64,000 bases of DNA, taken from the NCBI GenBank assembly GCA_013334965.1, contig JAAXWO010000002.1:1-64000 (forward strand). Reading direction: 5' to 3'. A program made the translations under genes and the position numbers. Positions 38,489 to 48,683 of this stretch are shown in pieces (the stretch's first letter is position 1; each line of letters begins with the position of its first letter). The notes beneath the pieces were generated by a model, which saw nothing but the letters and a program-made list of their open reading frames with translations, searched no databases and was not told where the DNA came from. This stretch comes from Chlorobiaceae bacterium. Lineage in GTDB: Bacteria > Bacteroidota > Chlorobiia > Chlorobiales > Chlorobiaceae.

Positions 38489-40300
38489 TTATTTCTCCTC
38501 TTCCGGCAGTTCGACCCTGAGATGCAACTCCTTGAGCTGCTGCAGGGTCACTTCCGACGGTGCGGACATCATCAGGTCCTGTGCCGACTGGTTCATCGGG
38601 AAAGCGATCACCTCGCGGATGTTCTGCTCGTCGCGCAGGATCATCACCATGCGGTCGAGACCTGGGGCAATGCCTCCGTGCGGAGGGGCTCCAAGCTTGA
38701 AGGCCTCGATCATATGTCCGAAGCGTGCATCGACCTCCTCCTTCGCGTAACCGGCGATCTCGAAAGCCTTGTACATGATGTCCGGGCGATGGTTCCTGAT
38801 CGCGCCGCTGGAGAGTTCGATGCCGTTGCAGACGATGTCATACTGATAGGCGCAGATGTCGAGCGGGAATTTCGATTCCAGGGCCTCCATCTCACCCTGC
38901 GGCATCGAGAAGGGGTTGTGCGAGAATTCAATCTTCTGAGCCTCTTCGTTGTACTCGTACATCGGGAAATCGACGATCCAGCAGAATGAAAGTTCGTTCC
39001 TGTCCAGCGGGAAAAGGTCGGCGAAATAGGTGCGCATGCCGCCCATGATCTTGCAGGTTTTTTCCCATTTGCCGGCGCCGAAGAATACGACGTCACCGTT
39101 TGCCAGACCGAGGGACTCTTTCAGTGCGGCCATCTCATCCTCGCTCATGAACTTGACGACCGGTCCTTTGGGCCCCTCTTCCCTGAACTGGATGTAGGCA
39201 AGACCTGCCGATCCGAGCTCCTTGGCCCTCTTCTCGGCTTTGTCGTAGAAGAGGCGCGACTCGTTGCCCCGGCCTTTGAGCACCATGGCTTTGACGCAAT
39301 ACCCCTCCTTGGTGTTCGAGGCAAAAACCTTGAAGCCGGAGTTTACGAACAGGTTTGAGACATCCTGGATCTCCAGCGGAATCCTGAGATCAGGCTTGTC
39401 GGAACCGTAACGGTTCATCACGTCGCGGTAACTGATGCGCGGGAACGGGTACTGGGTGATGCGCTTCTCGCTCATCGTCTCGGTGATGTGCTTGAAAAGG
39501 CCTTCAAGGATCTGGAACAGGTCATCCTGCTCGATGAAGGACATTTCTATATCGACCTGGTAGAATTCGCCGGGGCTGCGGTCTGCACGGGCGTCTTCGT
39601 CCCTGAAGCAGGGAGCGATCTGGAAGTAGCGAGGAAAACCCGCCACCATCAGAAGCTGCTTGAACTGCTGCGGAGCCTGCGGAAGGGCATAAAACTTGCC
39701 GGGATGCAGTCGGCTCGGCACGAGGAAGTCGCGGGCTCCTTCGGGGGAGCTCGAAGTCAGGATAGGAGTCTGGATCTCGATGAAATCATGATCCACGAGA
39801 TATTTTCTCACTGCAGCAGTAAGGTTGCTGCGGAAAATGATGTTCTCGTGAAGTTTCTCACGGCGGAGGTCGATAAAGCGGTATTTAAGCCGGAGCTCTT
39901 CCGATGTTGGAACTTCGTCAGCGACAGGAAAAGGAAGCGTATGGGCATTGCTTTCGACCTGGACCGATGATACGACCACCTCTATGGCTCCGGAGGCGAT
40001 GCGGGAGTTGACGGTCTCGTCGGAACGGAGCACCACCATGCCTTCGGCACAGATCACCGACTCGGAATGGAGCCCTTCGGCAGCTTTGAACAACCCTACG
40101 TTTTCAGGCTGGATCACCAGCTGGCAAATACCGGTATGATCCCTGAGATCGATGAAAATCAGGCCGCCATGATCCCTTTTGCGGTGCACCCAACCGCCGA
40201 GCTTGACCTTTTGCCCCTCTGAACCCCGGTTCAGAAGCCCGCAATAATTTGTCCTGAATCTGTTCTGCAATCCTTCAGCTGATAATGGCGCCTTACTCAT
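38489..40300 (-). CDS. aspS: Aspartyl-tRNA synthetase
   Basis: A class II synthetase of 603 residues, the bacterial AspRS length with an inserted GAD domain. The N-terminal OB anticodon-binding domain ([24 protein letters not shown]) is followed by motif 2 ([10 protein letters not shown]) and motif 3 ([15 protein letters not shown]). The start is at [10 protein letters not shown]; upstream in-frame codons are extra. Many bacteria use this enzyme also for Asp-tRNA-Asn, but that cannot be read here. It is convergent with the membrane cytochrome-like gene. Confidence 0.96.
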   Translation of the reverse strand: MSKAPLSAEGLQNRFRTNYCGLLNRGSEGQKVKLGGWVHRKRDHGGLIFIDLRDHTGICQLVIQPENVGLFKAAEGLHSESVICAEGMVVLRSDETVNSRIASGAIEVVVSSVQVESNAHTLPFPVADEVPTSEELRLKYRFIDLRREKLHENIIFRSNLTAAVRKYLVDHDFIEIQTPILTSSSPEGARDFLVPSRLHPGKFYALPQAPQQFKQLLMVAGFPRYFQIAPCFRDEDARADRSPGEFYQVDIEMSFIEQDDLFQILEGLFKHITETMSEKRITQYPFPRISYRDVMNRYGSDKPDLRIPLEIQDVSNLFVNSGFKVFASNTKEGYCVKAMVLKGRGNESRLFYDKAEKRAKELGSAGLAYIQFREEGPKGPVVKFMSEDEMAALKESLGLANGDVVFFGAGKWEKTCKIMGGMRTYFADLFPLDRNELSFCWIVDFPMYEYNEEAQKIEFSHNPFSMPQGEMEALESKFPLDICAYQYDIVCNGIELSSGAIRNHRPDIMYKAFEIAGYAKEEVDARFGHMIEAFKLGAPPHGGIAPGLDRMVMILRDEQNIREVIAFPMNQSAQDLMMSAPSEVTLQQLKELHLRVELPEEEK

Positions 40301-40452
40301 AGATCGTTCGTTCATGAAACGGTTGTAAAAACCTGAATATGATGAATTTTCAACGAATTGTAAAACCATTCGGCATGATCGCCGCACCTTCCTGCCCCCG
40401 GTTTATTGTCGTGATCGTTCAGCGCTCGCGGGATGATGAGCAGAAGCCGCAG

Positions 40453-40478
40453 GGGCGGAGCTGTAATTCCGCCCTTTT
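40453..40478. terminator. Hairpin downstream of dnaX
   Basis: GGGCGGA / TCCGCCC with an 8-nt loop; TTTT follows on the plus strand, while the dnaX (minus) side lacks a T-run. It may be a weak terminator for dnaX or a remnant element. Confidence 0.4.
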
Positions 40479-40534
40479 GAAGATATCCGGCAGCGACAAC
40501 CTTTGATGATTGAACATATGACCATAACCGCACC

Positions 40535-42420
40535 TCAATAGACCAGCTCGCCGCCGAACTCCCTTATCAGGCAACGGATCACGTCGTTCGTTTCAGAAAG
40601 CTCCTGGAACATGGTGAAGATGCTCTTCTCCTTCGTACAGGCATCCCTGGCCGCATCGTAGCGGACAACCAGCTTCAGGGGCAGCTGATAAAACGCAGCG
40701 AGCTCATCTTCGAGAAGGGCCGTATCGTGCTGAAGCTCCTCGAAGGAAAATTTCCGGCAGCAGCCAAGCTCGACGACCCCCCTGTGGCTGCATGAGGTCA
40801 GCTCGGAGACATGGAGATGAGATACCAGCACCTGCAACCCTTTTTTGGAGAGATGCTCCAGAAAACGCCCCCACTCCAGCCGCAACTGGTCGATGACGGC
40901 GACCGGCGACTCCCCTGCGCCTTCCGGCCCGTTGTCCTGAAGCATCGCCTTGATTGGCGCAGGCACTCTCGGTTCCGGATTACTGCCGAATTGGGACAGC
41001 GCCTGCTTCCAGGAGCCAAGGTCGAAGGTCGCCGATCCGGCATGTTCGCTGGCTGGTGGGGGCGGTTCCGGATAATCGGGCTTTTCACTCTTCGCATACG
41101 CTGGTGGGGGCGGTTCCGGCGCAGGAGGCAATCCTGACGGCATTTCAGGTTTCGGAGCGATGACGACTGGTGGGCGCTTCGGCGAAGGCGTCGGAGCGGA
41201 AACGCGTGAAGAGCTGACGGCTGGAGAAGCTACAGGCTCAGGAGAGGCTTTTTTTTTTCTTCAACCGAAGCGGTTGCTCCGGAGGTTGAGGCATTGCCCC
41301 CGAGGTCGATCAGCTTCAGGAGCGCCAGTTCGAACCGGAACTGATGTTCCGAATAGAACTTCAATTCGCGCTGAGTCTGCATGAGGAGATCGGTCATGGC
41401 CATGATCGCGGCCGGGCTCATCCGCATCGCGTCACGCAGATATCGCTCCTTGACCGGCTCGGGACGTTCGATCAGGCGGCTGGAGCGCAGGTTGTGGATC
41501 ACGAGGAAATTCCTGAAATGCTCGATAAGCTTTTCGATGAAATCCTGTTCGTCGTAGCCGTTCCGGTTAACCATTCCGGCAACATCGAGCATGGCTGCGG
41601 CATCACCGGAGGCGATCGCATCGGTCACCATGAAAAAGTGATCGTCGTCGACATAGCTCAGAAGTTCGGAAACCTGCTCGTAACGGATAGCCCTGGCACC
41701 CTCACTGTCAAGGGCGAACGCGATCACCTGGTCGAGAATGCTCTGTGCGTCACGCATCGATCCCTGCGCCTTGCGGGCCACAAGCTGCAATGCATCGGCC
41801 TCGGCCGTGATCTTCTCTGCATCACAGATGAACTGCAGCTGGCGCTGTATTTCGGCGATCGGAATGCGTTTGAAATTGAAGCGCTGGCAACGGGATGCAA
41901 TCGTGGCGGGAATCTTGTGCAGTTCCGTTGTGGCAAAAATGAATATCGCGTGAGGCGGCGGTTCTTCAAGGGTCTTGAGGAACGCGTTGAAAGCCGCTGT
42001 CGAGAGCATGTGCACCTCGTCGATGATGTAGACCCGATATCGACCTCTCTGCGGTCCGTAGCGGACGTTGTCACGCAGCAGGCGGATATCGTCGACGCTG
42101 TTGTTGGAGGCCGCATCGAACTCGGCGATGTTCAGGCTCGCGCCGGCATCGAAATCGCGGCAGCTTTCGCACTCTCCGCATGGTTCGGTGACCTCCTTCA
42201 GGTAAACCGGGTCGTCGATCATCCGCTGGCAGTTGACCGCCTTGGCGAACACCCTTGCAGCCGTGGTCTTGCCGACCCCCCGAAGACCGGAAAAGATATA
42301 ACCATGCCCTACCCTGCCCATCCTGAGGGAGTTCTGGATCGTACCGGTGATATGCTCCTGGGCTGTTATATCCGCAAATCGTAACGGCCTGTATTTCCTT
42401 GCTATGACCTGATAACTCAT
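40535..42420 (-). CDS. dnaX: DNA polymerase III subunits tau and gamma (dnaX), with frameshift
   Basis: The clamp-loader gene is carried in two frames. Frame 0 encodes a 396-residue short form (stop at 41230): an AAA+ ATPase with Walker [12 protein letters not shown] (residues 43-53), a four-Cys zinc module (C64, C81, C84, C87) and an ATPase Walker B IIDEVHML. The tract of ten A at 41249-41258 (minus-strand reading) then changes frame. Moving back one base lets the frame run on, through a Pro/Ala/Glu-rich linker and a C-terminal tau domain, to 40535, giving about 628 residues. No stop interrupts the second frame. The total of 1886 nt plus one repeated base is exactly divisible by three. It overlaps yihY by ATGA at its start. 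Confidence 0.9.
41249..41258 (-). other. dnaX slippery site (ten A)
   Basis: In the minus-strand mRNA the run of ten A lies between GTTGAAG and GCCTCTCC. Frame 0 reaches a TAG eleven codons after the run begins; the -1 frame continues. This resembles the poly-A recoding site of Thermus dnaX, where transcriptional slippage gives tau and gamma; E. coli uses AAAAAAG. Either ribosomal or polymerase slippage would work here. Confidence 0.8.
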
Positions 42421-43694
42421 AAATCTGCCTTTGTTGAATCGTTCACCAGCGCTATCAGCGGCACATGCATCGTGCTTCTGAGCGCTTCACGGACACCGTC
42501 ACGCACTTCTGCAAGCCCGGCACTTGCTGGAAGCTCCTCCATACCTCGTTCTGCATAGACAATCTCGGAAGGAATCGTTGAGTAGAGCTCGTACAATGTC
42601 AGGGAATGAAGGTCTGCGCTGACGGCAAGTCCTCCGTCGGCCGTCTGGTGAACGACACCGCCCTGCACCAGAAACTCGACGATACGGCTCAATTTACTAC
42701 GGTCGGCAATATTTTCCTCCGCAAAGAGCTTTTTCATGGTGATAAAACTGCCCGATTCCTGGGCAGACCAGATGGAACGCAGCACGACGATGATCCCGGG
42801 AACCCCCTGCAGCGGATCGAACTCCCGTGAATCTCTCTGCAACGGGCTGAAATATCCCAGGGAAAACACAAATTCAGCGCCGATCAGAACCACTATCCAC
42901 TCAAGATAAATCCAGAAAAAGAGCATCGGAATGACCGACAGGGCGCCATAGATGTGCTCGAAAGTGGCGAAGTTGGCGACATAAAAGGCAAACCACTTCT
43001 TGGCGAGTTCAAAGAGGATGGCCGCGAGCACTCCGCCGGCACAAGCATGGATGAACCGCACCCGCCTGTTCGGCACCAGCATGTAGAGCAGAAAAAAGGC
43101 TACGATCGAATTGAGAAAAGGAATGAACGAAAGCAGTCGGGTTTTCATTTCAAGCAGGGCTCCATCCGTGAACAGCGCGTACCAGACGAATGAACTGGCA
43201 AGCAGGCTGGTACCGATGAATACAGGGCCGAGCGTGAGAACGGTCCAGTAAAGCGTGAATCCCTGCAGCAACTTTCGCGGAGCATGCACCTCCCAGATTC
43301 CGTTCAACGTCTGGTCGATCGTCGAAATCAGGAAAAGGGCCATCACGATCAGAAAAATACCGCCGATCGTCGATACTGAAGAGGTTTTGTCGATAAACTC
43401 CCAGAGATACTCCTTAAGCAGCGCCCCCTGGGAAGGAGCAAAATTCTGGAAAAGAAAGTCCCCCATGTAACGTTTGAGGGAAGCGAAAACCGGGAATACC
43501 TTCAGCATGGACAGGATCACCGCCATAAGCGGGACGAGGGAAAGAAGGGTCTGAAACGCCAGTGAGGCTGCGCTCAGCAGAATACGGTCGTGGGCGATGT
43601 GCGTCCACATGAACGACAGCAGCGAGGCCGAAGAGCGAGCCCTGTCCTGTTGGCCTCGAGCCATACGGCTCTTGCTGTCCCTCGTCTCTGCCAT
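42417..43694 (-). CDS. YihY/BrkB-family membrane protein
   Basis: A 425-residue membrane protein with about six helices and the family motifs [15 protein letters not shown]-like at its first helix and [15 protein letters not shown] late. A C-terminal cytoplasmic domain of about 150 residues looks like a winged helix with [17 protein letters not shown]. Family members were once misnamed RNase BN; the function is unknown. The TGA overlaps the dnaX ATG (ATGA). The start is at [10 protein letters not shown]; the open frame extends 96 codons upstream without coding character. Confidence 0.82.
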   Translation of the reverse strand: MAETRDSKSRMARGQQDRARSSASLLSFMWTHIAHDRILLSAASLAFQTLLSLVPLMAVILSMLKVFPVFASLKRYMGDFLFQNFAPSQGALLKEYLWEFIDKTSSVSTIGGIFLIVMALFLISTIDQTLNGIWEVHAPRKLLQGFTLYWTVLTLGPVFIGTSLLASSFVWYALFTDGALLEMKTRLLSFIPFLNSIVAFFLLYMLVPNRRVRFIHACAGGVLAAILFELAKKWFAFYVANFATFEHIYGALSVIPMLFFWIYLEWIVVLIGAEFVFSLGYFSPLQRDSREFDPLQGVPGIIVVLRSIWSAQESGSFITMKKLFAEENIADRSKLSRIVEFLVQGGVVHQTADGGLAVSADLHSLTLYELYSTIPSEIVYAERGMEELPASAGLAEVRDGVREALRSTMHVPLIALVNDSTKADL

Positions 43695-43875
43695 GAAAAA
43701 TGTATAGGCGTTCGAAAACCGTAGTTCACATGCCCCCCTTCTGCCATTGCCGGAATCTCCCTTGTTTAAGGTAGAGAACCTGAACCAGAAATAAAACTCC
43801 CCTGAACTCCGCGATCCGTGGGTTTGAATATCAGGTTTTCTACATGGCGGAATCTCTTTGTTTCGCTTTTTTTCC

Positions 43876-43898
43876 CTATTATTAGGAATTGTTAATAG
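43876..43898. promoter_or_regulatory. Candidate Fur/PerR-type operator
   Basis: The imperfect palindrome CTATTA-N11-TAATAG lies 76 bp before the Fur-family start and near the divergent yihY start. AT-rich dyads of this size bind Fur proteins, but the match to a defined box is weak. Confidence 0.3.
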
Positions 43899-43973
43899 TA
43901 TGTTTCTGATCCTATTAAAGACTTTCCGGCATGTTTTTCGAAGACCGGACAATATCAATGAATAAAACAATCG

Positions 43974-44417
43974 ATGGTTCAAAATAGTATCAAGGGACCG
44001 ATGGAACTCTTCATCGATCGCTGCAGGAAAAACGGGCTGAAAGTCACGCCACAGCGCCTGGCAATTTACAAGGTGCTCATCGAGTCAGCCGATCATCCCT
44101 CTGCAGACAGCGTCTACAGGAAAATAACGGAAGAGTATCCTACCATCTCGTTCGATACCGTCAACAGGACGTTGCTGACCTTTGCTGAAATCGGCGTGAT
44201 CGCCATGGTCGAATCCTATTCGGTCGCACGCAGGTTCGATTCCCAAACCGGACGCCATCACCACCTGCACTGCGTGAAATGCGGACTTATCACCGACTTC
44301 TGCGATGCGTCGCTCGACGAAGTCAAGGTGCCTGAACAGATTGAAAAACTTTATGACGTACTTGGCAAGCGAGTAGTAATCAGCGGCATCTGCCCTGACT
44401 GCACCAAAACGGCCTGA
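43974..44417 (+). CDS. Fur-family transcriptional regulator
   Basis: A 147-residue metal-dependent repressor. The N-terminal winged helix ([24 protein letters not shown]) is followed by a dimerisation domain with HHHLHC. The structural zinc cysteine pairs are CVKC and CPDC. Whether it senses iron (Fur), peroxide (PerR) or zinc (Zur) cannot be settled; the His/Asp pattern is closest to Fur/PerR. A possible operator is upstream, consistent with autoregulation. It lies 183 bp before the molybdenum cofactor genes. Confidence 0.88.
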   Translation: MVQNSIKGPMELFIDRCRKNGLKVTPQRLAIYKVLIESADHPSADSVYRKITEEYPTISFDTVNRTLLTFAEIGVIAMVESYSVARRFDSQTGRHHHLHCVKCGLITDFCDASLDEVKVPEQIEKLYDVLGKRVVISGICPDCTKTA

Positions 44418-44599
44418 TTCTCACGATCATCTCCTCCTCCCTTCCGCTTCCACGCATAACAGGCCGGAGGTTTTCGGCAACCCGAAGGCAAACAACCGGA
44501 TTATCGATATATTACACCCTCTCCGGCAGCACGGCGCACATCGCGCCGGAAGCTTGCTGTGGAATTCGTGCACAAAGTCAAGCCACCAACACTCACAGG
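44418..44599. other. Leader before the Moco genes
   Basis: A 182-bp gap with one notable GC-rich hairpin (TCCGGC to GCCGGA enclosing GGCGC-ACATC-GCGCC) near 44523-44554. I compared it by eye with the Moco riboswitch and could not match the conserved core, so no riboswitch is called. Confidence 0.4.
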
Positions 44600-45538
44600 A
44601 TGGAATTCACTCACCTTGACGACAACGGATCGGTCTGCATGGTCGACGTTTCAGGAAAACCTCCGACCCGTCGCGAAGCGCAGGCCACCGGCTGCATCAT
44701 CATGATGCCAGAAACCATTGCGCTGCTCGGCAGGGACGCGCTGCCAAAAGGCAATGTGCTGGCCGCGGCAAAAATCGCCGGTATACAGGCTGCGAAACAG
44801 GCATCGAACCTCATTCCCCTTTGCCACCAGCTCAACCTTTCATGGGTAGAGATCCTCTTCGAAACGCTGCCTGACAGGATCGGCATCAAGGCCATCGTAA
44901 AGACCAGGGAGTCAACCGGAGTCGAAATGGAGGCTCTTGCCGCCGTATCGGTAACGGCCCTGACGATCTACGACATGTGCAAGGCGGTCGACAAAACGAT
45001 GGAGATCACCGGCATAAGGCTGGAAAAAAAGAGCGGGGGCAAACAGGGCGCCTCGACGGGATACCAGCCCAGAACTTCCATACTGGTGATGTCGGACTCA
45101 ATTTCACGCGGCACCGGCATCGACCGTTCAGGTTCGCTCCTGCGTGAAGGACTTGAAGCCGCTGGGTGCCCGGTCGAACAGCTTGCCGTAATTGCCGACG
45201 AACCTGCTGAAATAACGTCGACGATAGACGCATGGGTCGCCAACGGCATCGAACTGATCGTCACCTCCGGAGGTACCGGGCTCGGGCCGAGGGATATGAC
45301 GATCGAAGCCATCCTGCCGAAGTTCTCCCGGAGGCTTCACGGCGTCGAACAGGCCCTGTTCCAGTGGGGACAGGGAAAAACCAGGACGGCAATGCTTTCG
45401 AGGCTCGCTGCCGGGGTGATCGGAAAAACCATGGTCATCTGCCTGCCGGGAAGCCCCGGTGCGGCAGGCGATGCGATCGAGGTTCTCATCCCGGGAATTT
45501 TTCATGCGTTTTCAATGCTTGACGGGGAGGGACATTAA
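44600..45538 (+). CDS. moaC: MoaC-MoaB fusion (cyclic pyranopterin phosphate synthase / molybdopterin adenylyltransferase)
   Basis: A 312-residue fusion. Residues 1-145 are MoaC: LIPLCHQL (residues 71-78), VKTRESTGVEMEALAAVSVTALTIYDMCKAVDK contains the conserved Lys/Asp; it makes cPMP from the MoaA product. From about residue 158 a MoaB/MogA domain follows (ILVMSDSISRG, TSGGTGLGPRD, PGSPGA), which adenylates molybdopterin for Mo insertion. The joining of an early and a late step in one chain is uncommon but known. It is the first gene of the Moco block, 2 bp from moeA. Confidence 0.92.
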   Translation: MEFTHLDDNGSVCMVDVSGKPPTRREAQATGCIIMMPETIALLGRDALPKGNVLAAAKIAGIQAAKQASNLIPLCHQLNLSWVEILFETLPDRIGIKAIVKTRESTGVEMEALAAVSVTALTIYDMCKAVDKTMEITGIRLEKKSGGKQGASTGYQPRTSILVMSDSISRGTGIDRSGSLLREGLEAAGCPVEQLAVIADEPAEITSTIDAWVANGIELIVTSGGTGLGPRDMTIEAILPKFSRRLHGVEQALFQWGQGKTRTAMLSRLAAGVIGKTMVICLPGSPGAAGDAIEVLIPGIFHAFSMLDGEGH

Positions 45539-45540
45539 AG

Positions 45541-46776
45541 ATGATCACTGTTCAGGAGGCCCATCGCATCATCCAGGAATCGATCAGGCCTGAAGCCCGC
45601 ACCTGCCGCCTGCCGCTTGATCAATTGACGGGATGGATAATCGCGGAAGACCTTCATGCAGGCTTCCCCATGCCCCGCTTCACCAACGCGGCCATGGACG
45701 GGTTCGCCGTTATCATCGACGACATTTCAGGGACATCGGAGAGTGCGCCTCGTTGCCTGACGGTTTCGCAGGAGATAGCGGCCGGAGCTCAGTCCACATT
45801 GCAGGTCGTACAGGGAAACTGCGCCCGTATCATGACCGGGGCACCGATGCCGGAAGGAGCCGACACGGTCGTACCCTTCGAAGAGACCAGCGGGTTGGAC
45901 GGTGAGATCGGCGGGATTGTCGAGTTCTACAAAGCGCCCTCTCAAGGAGCCAACATCCGCCATATCGGTGAAGAGGTTTCCGCCGGAGAGCTCCTCATCG
46001 CAAAAGGCACGCGAATCACTCCCGCAGAGATAGCCCTTATCGCTGCATTCGGCATCGATTCGGCAATCGTGTTTCGCCGACCGAAGGTCGCGCTCATCAC
46101 CGTCGGCGACGAGCTCTGCCGGCCGGGAGAAACTGCAGGAGAGCTTGCCATATACAACAGCAACCGGGCGATGCTCGAAGCGTGCGTCCAGGCATCCGGA
46201 GCTGAACTCTCAAGTTCCAGGCAGCTTCCGGACGACCCGCAGCTCATTCGGGAAGCCATTGAAACGGCACTCGACCAATGCGATCTTCTGGTGACCGCCG
46301 GAGGCATTTCGAGCGGCAAGTACGATTACATCCGTGAAATTCTCATAGAGCTCGGCGTCACGGAAAAGTTCTGGAAAGTCGCCCAGAAACCGGGCAAACC
46401 GCTCTATTTCGGTACGGCACCCTCCGGCTCCCCGGTGTTTTCACTGCCAGGCAACCCGGTCTCGGCCCTCGTCTGTTTCCTTGAATACTGCACACCGGCA
46501 CTCTGCAGACTTCAGGAGGCTGAAATACCATCGAAGTTCGAAGCCTGCATCGACGAGCCCTACCCGGCCGACAGGAAGCGCCACCGCTTCCTTTTCGGAA
46601 ACCTCCGTGTCGACAGCGCGACGCTACACTGCAGCCTCTCGCCTAAAACCGAATCCCACATGCTCACCGCCGCTTCCGGGGCAAACTGCCTGATCGAATC
46701 TCCGGCCGCATCAGGAACCCTGCCGGCAGGCAGCCTGGTCACCTGTCGCCTGCTGCCATGGGCAACCATATCCTGA
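45541..46776 (+). CDS. moeA: Molybdopterin molybdenumtransferase
   Basis: MoeA inserts molybdate into adenylated molybdopterin. The 411 residues show domain features MPRFTNAAMDGFAV, IMTGAPMPEGADTVVPFE, TVGDELCRPG, and GGISSGKYDYI near residue 258, plus FSLPGNPVSALVCF. It starts 2 bp after the MoaC-MoaB gene and is followed 13 bp later by the mobBA fusion, so these form one operon. Confidence 0.95.
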   Translation: MITVQEAHRIIQESIRPEARTCRLPLDQLTGWIIAEDLHAGFPMPRFTNAAMDGFAVIIDDISGTSESAPRCLTVSQEIAAGAQSTLQVVQGNCARIMTGAPMPEGADTVVPFEETSGLDGEIGGIVEFYKAPSQGANIRHIGEEVSAGELLIAKGTRITPAEIALIAAFGIDSAIVFRRPKVALITVGDELCRPGETAGELAIYNSNRAMLEACVQASGAELSSSRQLPDDPQLIREAIETALDQCDLLVTAGGISSGKYDYIREILIELGVTEKFWKVAQKPGKPLYFGTAPSGSPVFSLPGNPVSALVCFLEYCTPALCRLQEAEIPSKFEACIDEPYPADRKRHRFLFGNLRVDSATLHCSLSPKTESHMLTAASGANCLIESPAASGTLPAGSLVTCRLLPWATIS

Positions 46777-46789
46777 AAGAGCCAAACCC

Positions 46790-47911
46790 ATGTTCCATCC
46801 ATTCGAAATAGCCTTCTGCGGGCTCTCCGGCTCCGGAAAAACGACTCTCGCGACCGAAGTGATCCGCCATTTCCGGCTGAAGGGTGATGAACCTGCCTAT
46901 TACAAGCACGGCTGCCACCATTTCGATATCGACCGCGAAGGCAAGGACTCATTCCTTGCCCGTCAGGCTGGAGCCGCCTTGGTCATGATCTCCGATCCGG
47001 GAAAGGAAGCGATCATAGCCGAAGCTCCAGGAACGCTTTCGAACGCGTCAACGCTCCTTTCCTGCGATATGCTCATGATCGAGGGACTGAAGGAGCTGAA
47101 GATCCCGAAGCTGCTTCTCGTCGATGCCGGGCGGGCAATATTGCCGCTTATGGAAAACGGTACGGTGAGCCAGGTGCTTGGCCTCGTTCACGACGGCAAC
47201 TCAGATGGCCTCGACAATTACGGATTGCCTCTCTTCTGTCGCGACGACGTACCGGGAATCGCTGCCTTCATTGAACGTTGCCTTGCGGATCGCGCCGCCG
47301 AAGTGCCCTTGAACGGGCTCGTCCTTGCCGGCGGACTCAGTTCGAGAATGGGCACCGACAAAGCCCTGCTGAGCTATCACCCCGAAAACCAGCTGGTTAC
47401 GACGGCTGCCCTGCTGTCCTGCACTTGCGGCGAGGTATTCATTTCATGCAGGCAGGAACAGGCTGCAACTTACTGCACGTTCGGCTATCCGGTGATCACC
47501 GACTCCTATCTCGACATGGGACCCATGGGAGGACTCCTTTCAGCGCAACGGCACGCTCCGGATGCGGCATGGCTGGTTGCCGCCTGCGACCTGCCTTTCA
47601 TCTGCGCTGATACCATCAACGCACTCCTGTCGAACCGGGATCCATTCAGGTACGCAACCGGCTTCATGTCGCCTGAATCGGGACGACCGGAACCGCTGCT
47701 CACGATCTACGAACCGAAATCACGCCAGGCGCTCCTTCGGCAGCATTCGCTCGGAAACGATTCGCTCTCCTCGTTTCTTCAGCTTTCACGCGCTGTCTTG
47801 ATCAAACCGGTCAACCCCGGTTCAATCACCAACGTCAACGATAAAGATCAGATGGATGCAGCAAAAAAAGCCATCCATTCAAGTCGTTGTTCCCCCCGGA
47901 ATCCGGAATGA
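46790..47911 (+). CDS. mobA: MobB-MobA fusion (molybdenum cofactor guanylyltransferase)
   Basis: A 373-residue fusion. The N-terminal MobB GTPase has the P-loop GLSGSGKTT (residues 11-19) and the segment MLMIEGLKEL. From about residue 175 the MobA domain shows LAGGLSSRMGTDKALL, MGPMGGLLSA and AACDLPF. MobA adds GMP to Mo-molybdopterin to form MGD, the form used by AioA, and MobB assists. MGD synthesis directly upstream of aioBA is functionally sensible. The C-terminus is short and polar. Confidence 0.93.
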   Translation: MFHPFEIAFCGLSGSGKTTLATEVIRHFRLKGDEPAYYKHGCHHFDIDREGKDSFLARQAGAALVMISDPGKEAIIAEAPGTLSNASTLLSCDMLMIEGLKELKIPKLLLVDAGRAILPLMENGTVSQVLGLVHDGNSDGLDNYGLPLFCRDDVPGIAAFIERCLADRAAEVPLNGLVLAGGLSSRMGTDKALLSYHPENQLVTTAALLSCTCGEVFISCRQEQAATYCTFGYPVITDSYLDMGPMGGLLSAQRHAPDAAWLVAACDLPFICADTINALLSNRDPFRYATGFMSPESGRPEPLLTIYEPKSRQALLRQHSLGNDSLSSFLQLSRAVLIKPVNPGSITNVNDKDQMDAAKKAIHSSRCSPRNPE

Positions 47912-47983
47912 CACTCCATCCTGTTCGTTTACCGTCAACCTGACTCTCAGGATGAGTGTGATTTTAAGGTAATTTTAAGTTTT

Positions 47984-48008
47984 TTGACAAGCGCCTTCTT
48001 GTTATAAT
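47984..48008 (+). promoter_or_regulatory. Candidate promoter upstream of aioB
   Basis: A perfect TTGACA (47984-47989) is followed by TATAAT (48003-48008) after only 13 bp, shorter than the 16-18 bp optimum. Such spacing often signals need for an activator. It lies 175 bp before aioB, and the 271-bp gap holds no other feature beyond a poly-T stretch near 48055. Confidence 0.35.
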
Positions 48009-48182
48009 AAAGCTGATGCGATCCTGGATCTGCATTGCCATCTGTACCGGCTCACCTTTTTTTTAAGATTAGTTCACGATAACCGGCATATCCCGGTTGA
48101 TCGCCTGGAATCGATTTCACGTCATTTCGTTTTTCGATCGCAATCTGCTCGATTATTCACAATTGTTAATCAGGGAGAACCC

Positions 48183-48671
48183 ATGTCAATCAGTCGCAGA
48201 AAATTCCTGCAGTCGTCAACCGCAGGTATGGCTCTGGCGCTTTTCGGCCTTTCCGGGAAGGCAGAAAGCGCAAGCGGTAAAAAGTACCCTTCTCTCAGAA
48301 TCGGGAACATCCGCGAGCTTAAGGCCGGCGAACCGGTTCAGTTCAACTATCCGGACAGTACATCTCCATGTACCCTGGTCATGCTGAATGAGACAGCTAT
48401 CGGCGGTGTAGGCACACTCAGGAATGTGGTTGCATTTTCTTCGCTCTGCCCGCACATGGGTTGCCCTGTAAACTACAAAAGCGGTCGATTTGTCTGTGGA
48501 TGCCACTACTCCATGTTCGACGCCGCAAAAAATGGCCAGACTTACCAGGGGCTTGCGTCACAGTGGCTGGCCCAGGTCACGCTGCGGTTTGACAAAGCCA
48601 GCGGCAATATCTATGCCGAAGGGGTCGAAGGCCTTCTCTACGGAAGAATCAGCAACCTGAACATCAGCTAA
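48183..48671 (+). CDS. aioB: Arsenite oxidase small subunit (Rieske)
   Basis: The 162-residue AioB is the Rieske [2Fe-2S] subunit that takes electrons from AioA. A twin-arginine signal SRRKFLQ (residues 4-10) and a hydrophobic helix direct Tat export. The Rieske motifs are CPHMGC and CGCHYSMF; ligands would be Cys89, His91, Cys105 and His108, with a Cys94-Cys107 disulfide. The clear AGGGAG Shine-Dalgarno precedes the ATG. Its gene lies 12 bp before aioA. Confidence 0.93.
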   Translation: MSISRRKFLQSSTAGMALALFGLSGKAESASGKKYPSLRIGNIRELKAGEPVQFNYPDSTSPCTLVMLNETAIGGVGTLRNVVAFSSLCPHMGCPVNYKSGRFVCGCHYSMFDAAKNGQTYQGLASQWLAQVTLRFDKASGNIYAEGVEGLLYGRISNLNIS

Positions 48672-48683
48672 GGAGATACCCAT

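Noticed and set aside
40535-41143. Separate gene starting at the ATG at 41143
   Set aside because: Its sequence is the C-terminal tau domain, and the same frame stays open back to the A-run in dnaX, so it is the recoded part of dnaX.
41344-42384. 346-codon antisense frame opposite dnaX
   Set aside because: It lacks any family motif and lies opposite a well-supported gene.
44418-44599. Moco riboswitch upstream of the MoaC-MoaB gene
   Set aside because: A GC-rich hairpin is present, but the conserved core could not be matched by eye; a covariance-model search would be decisive.
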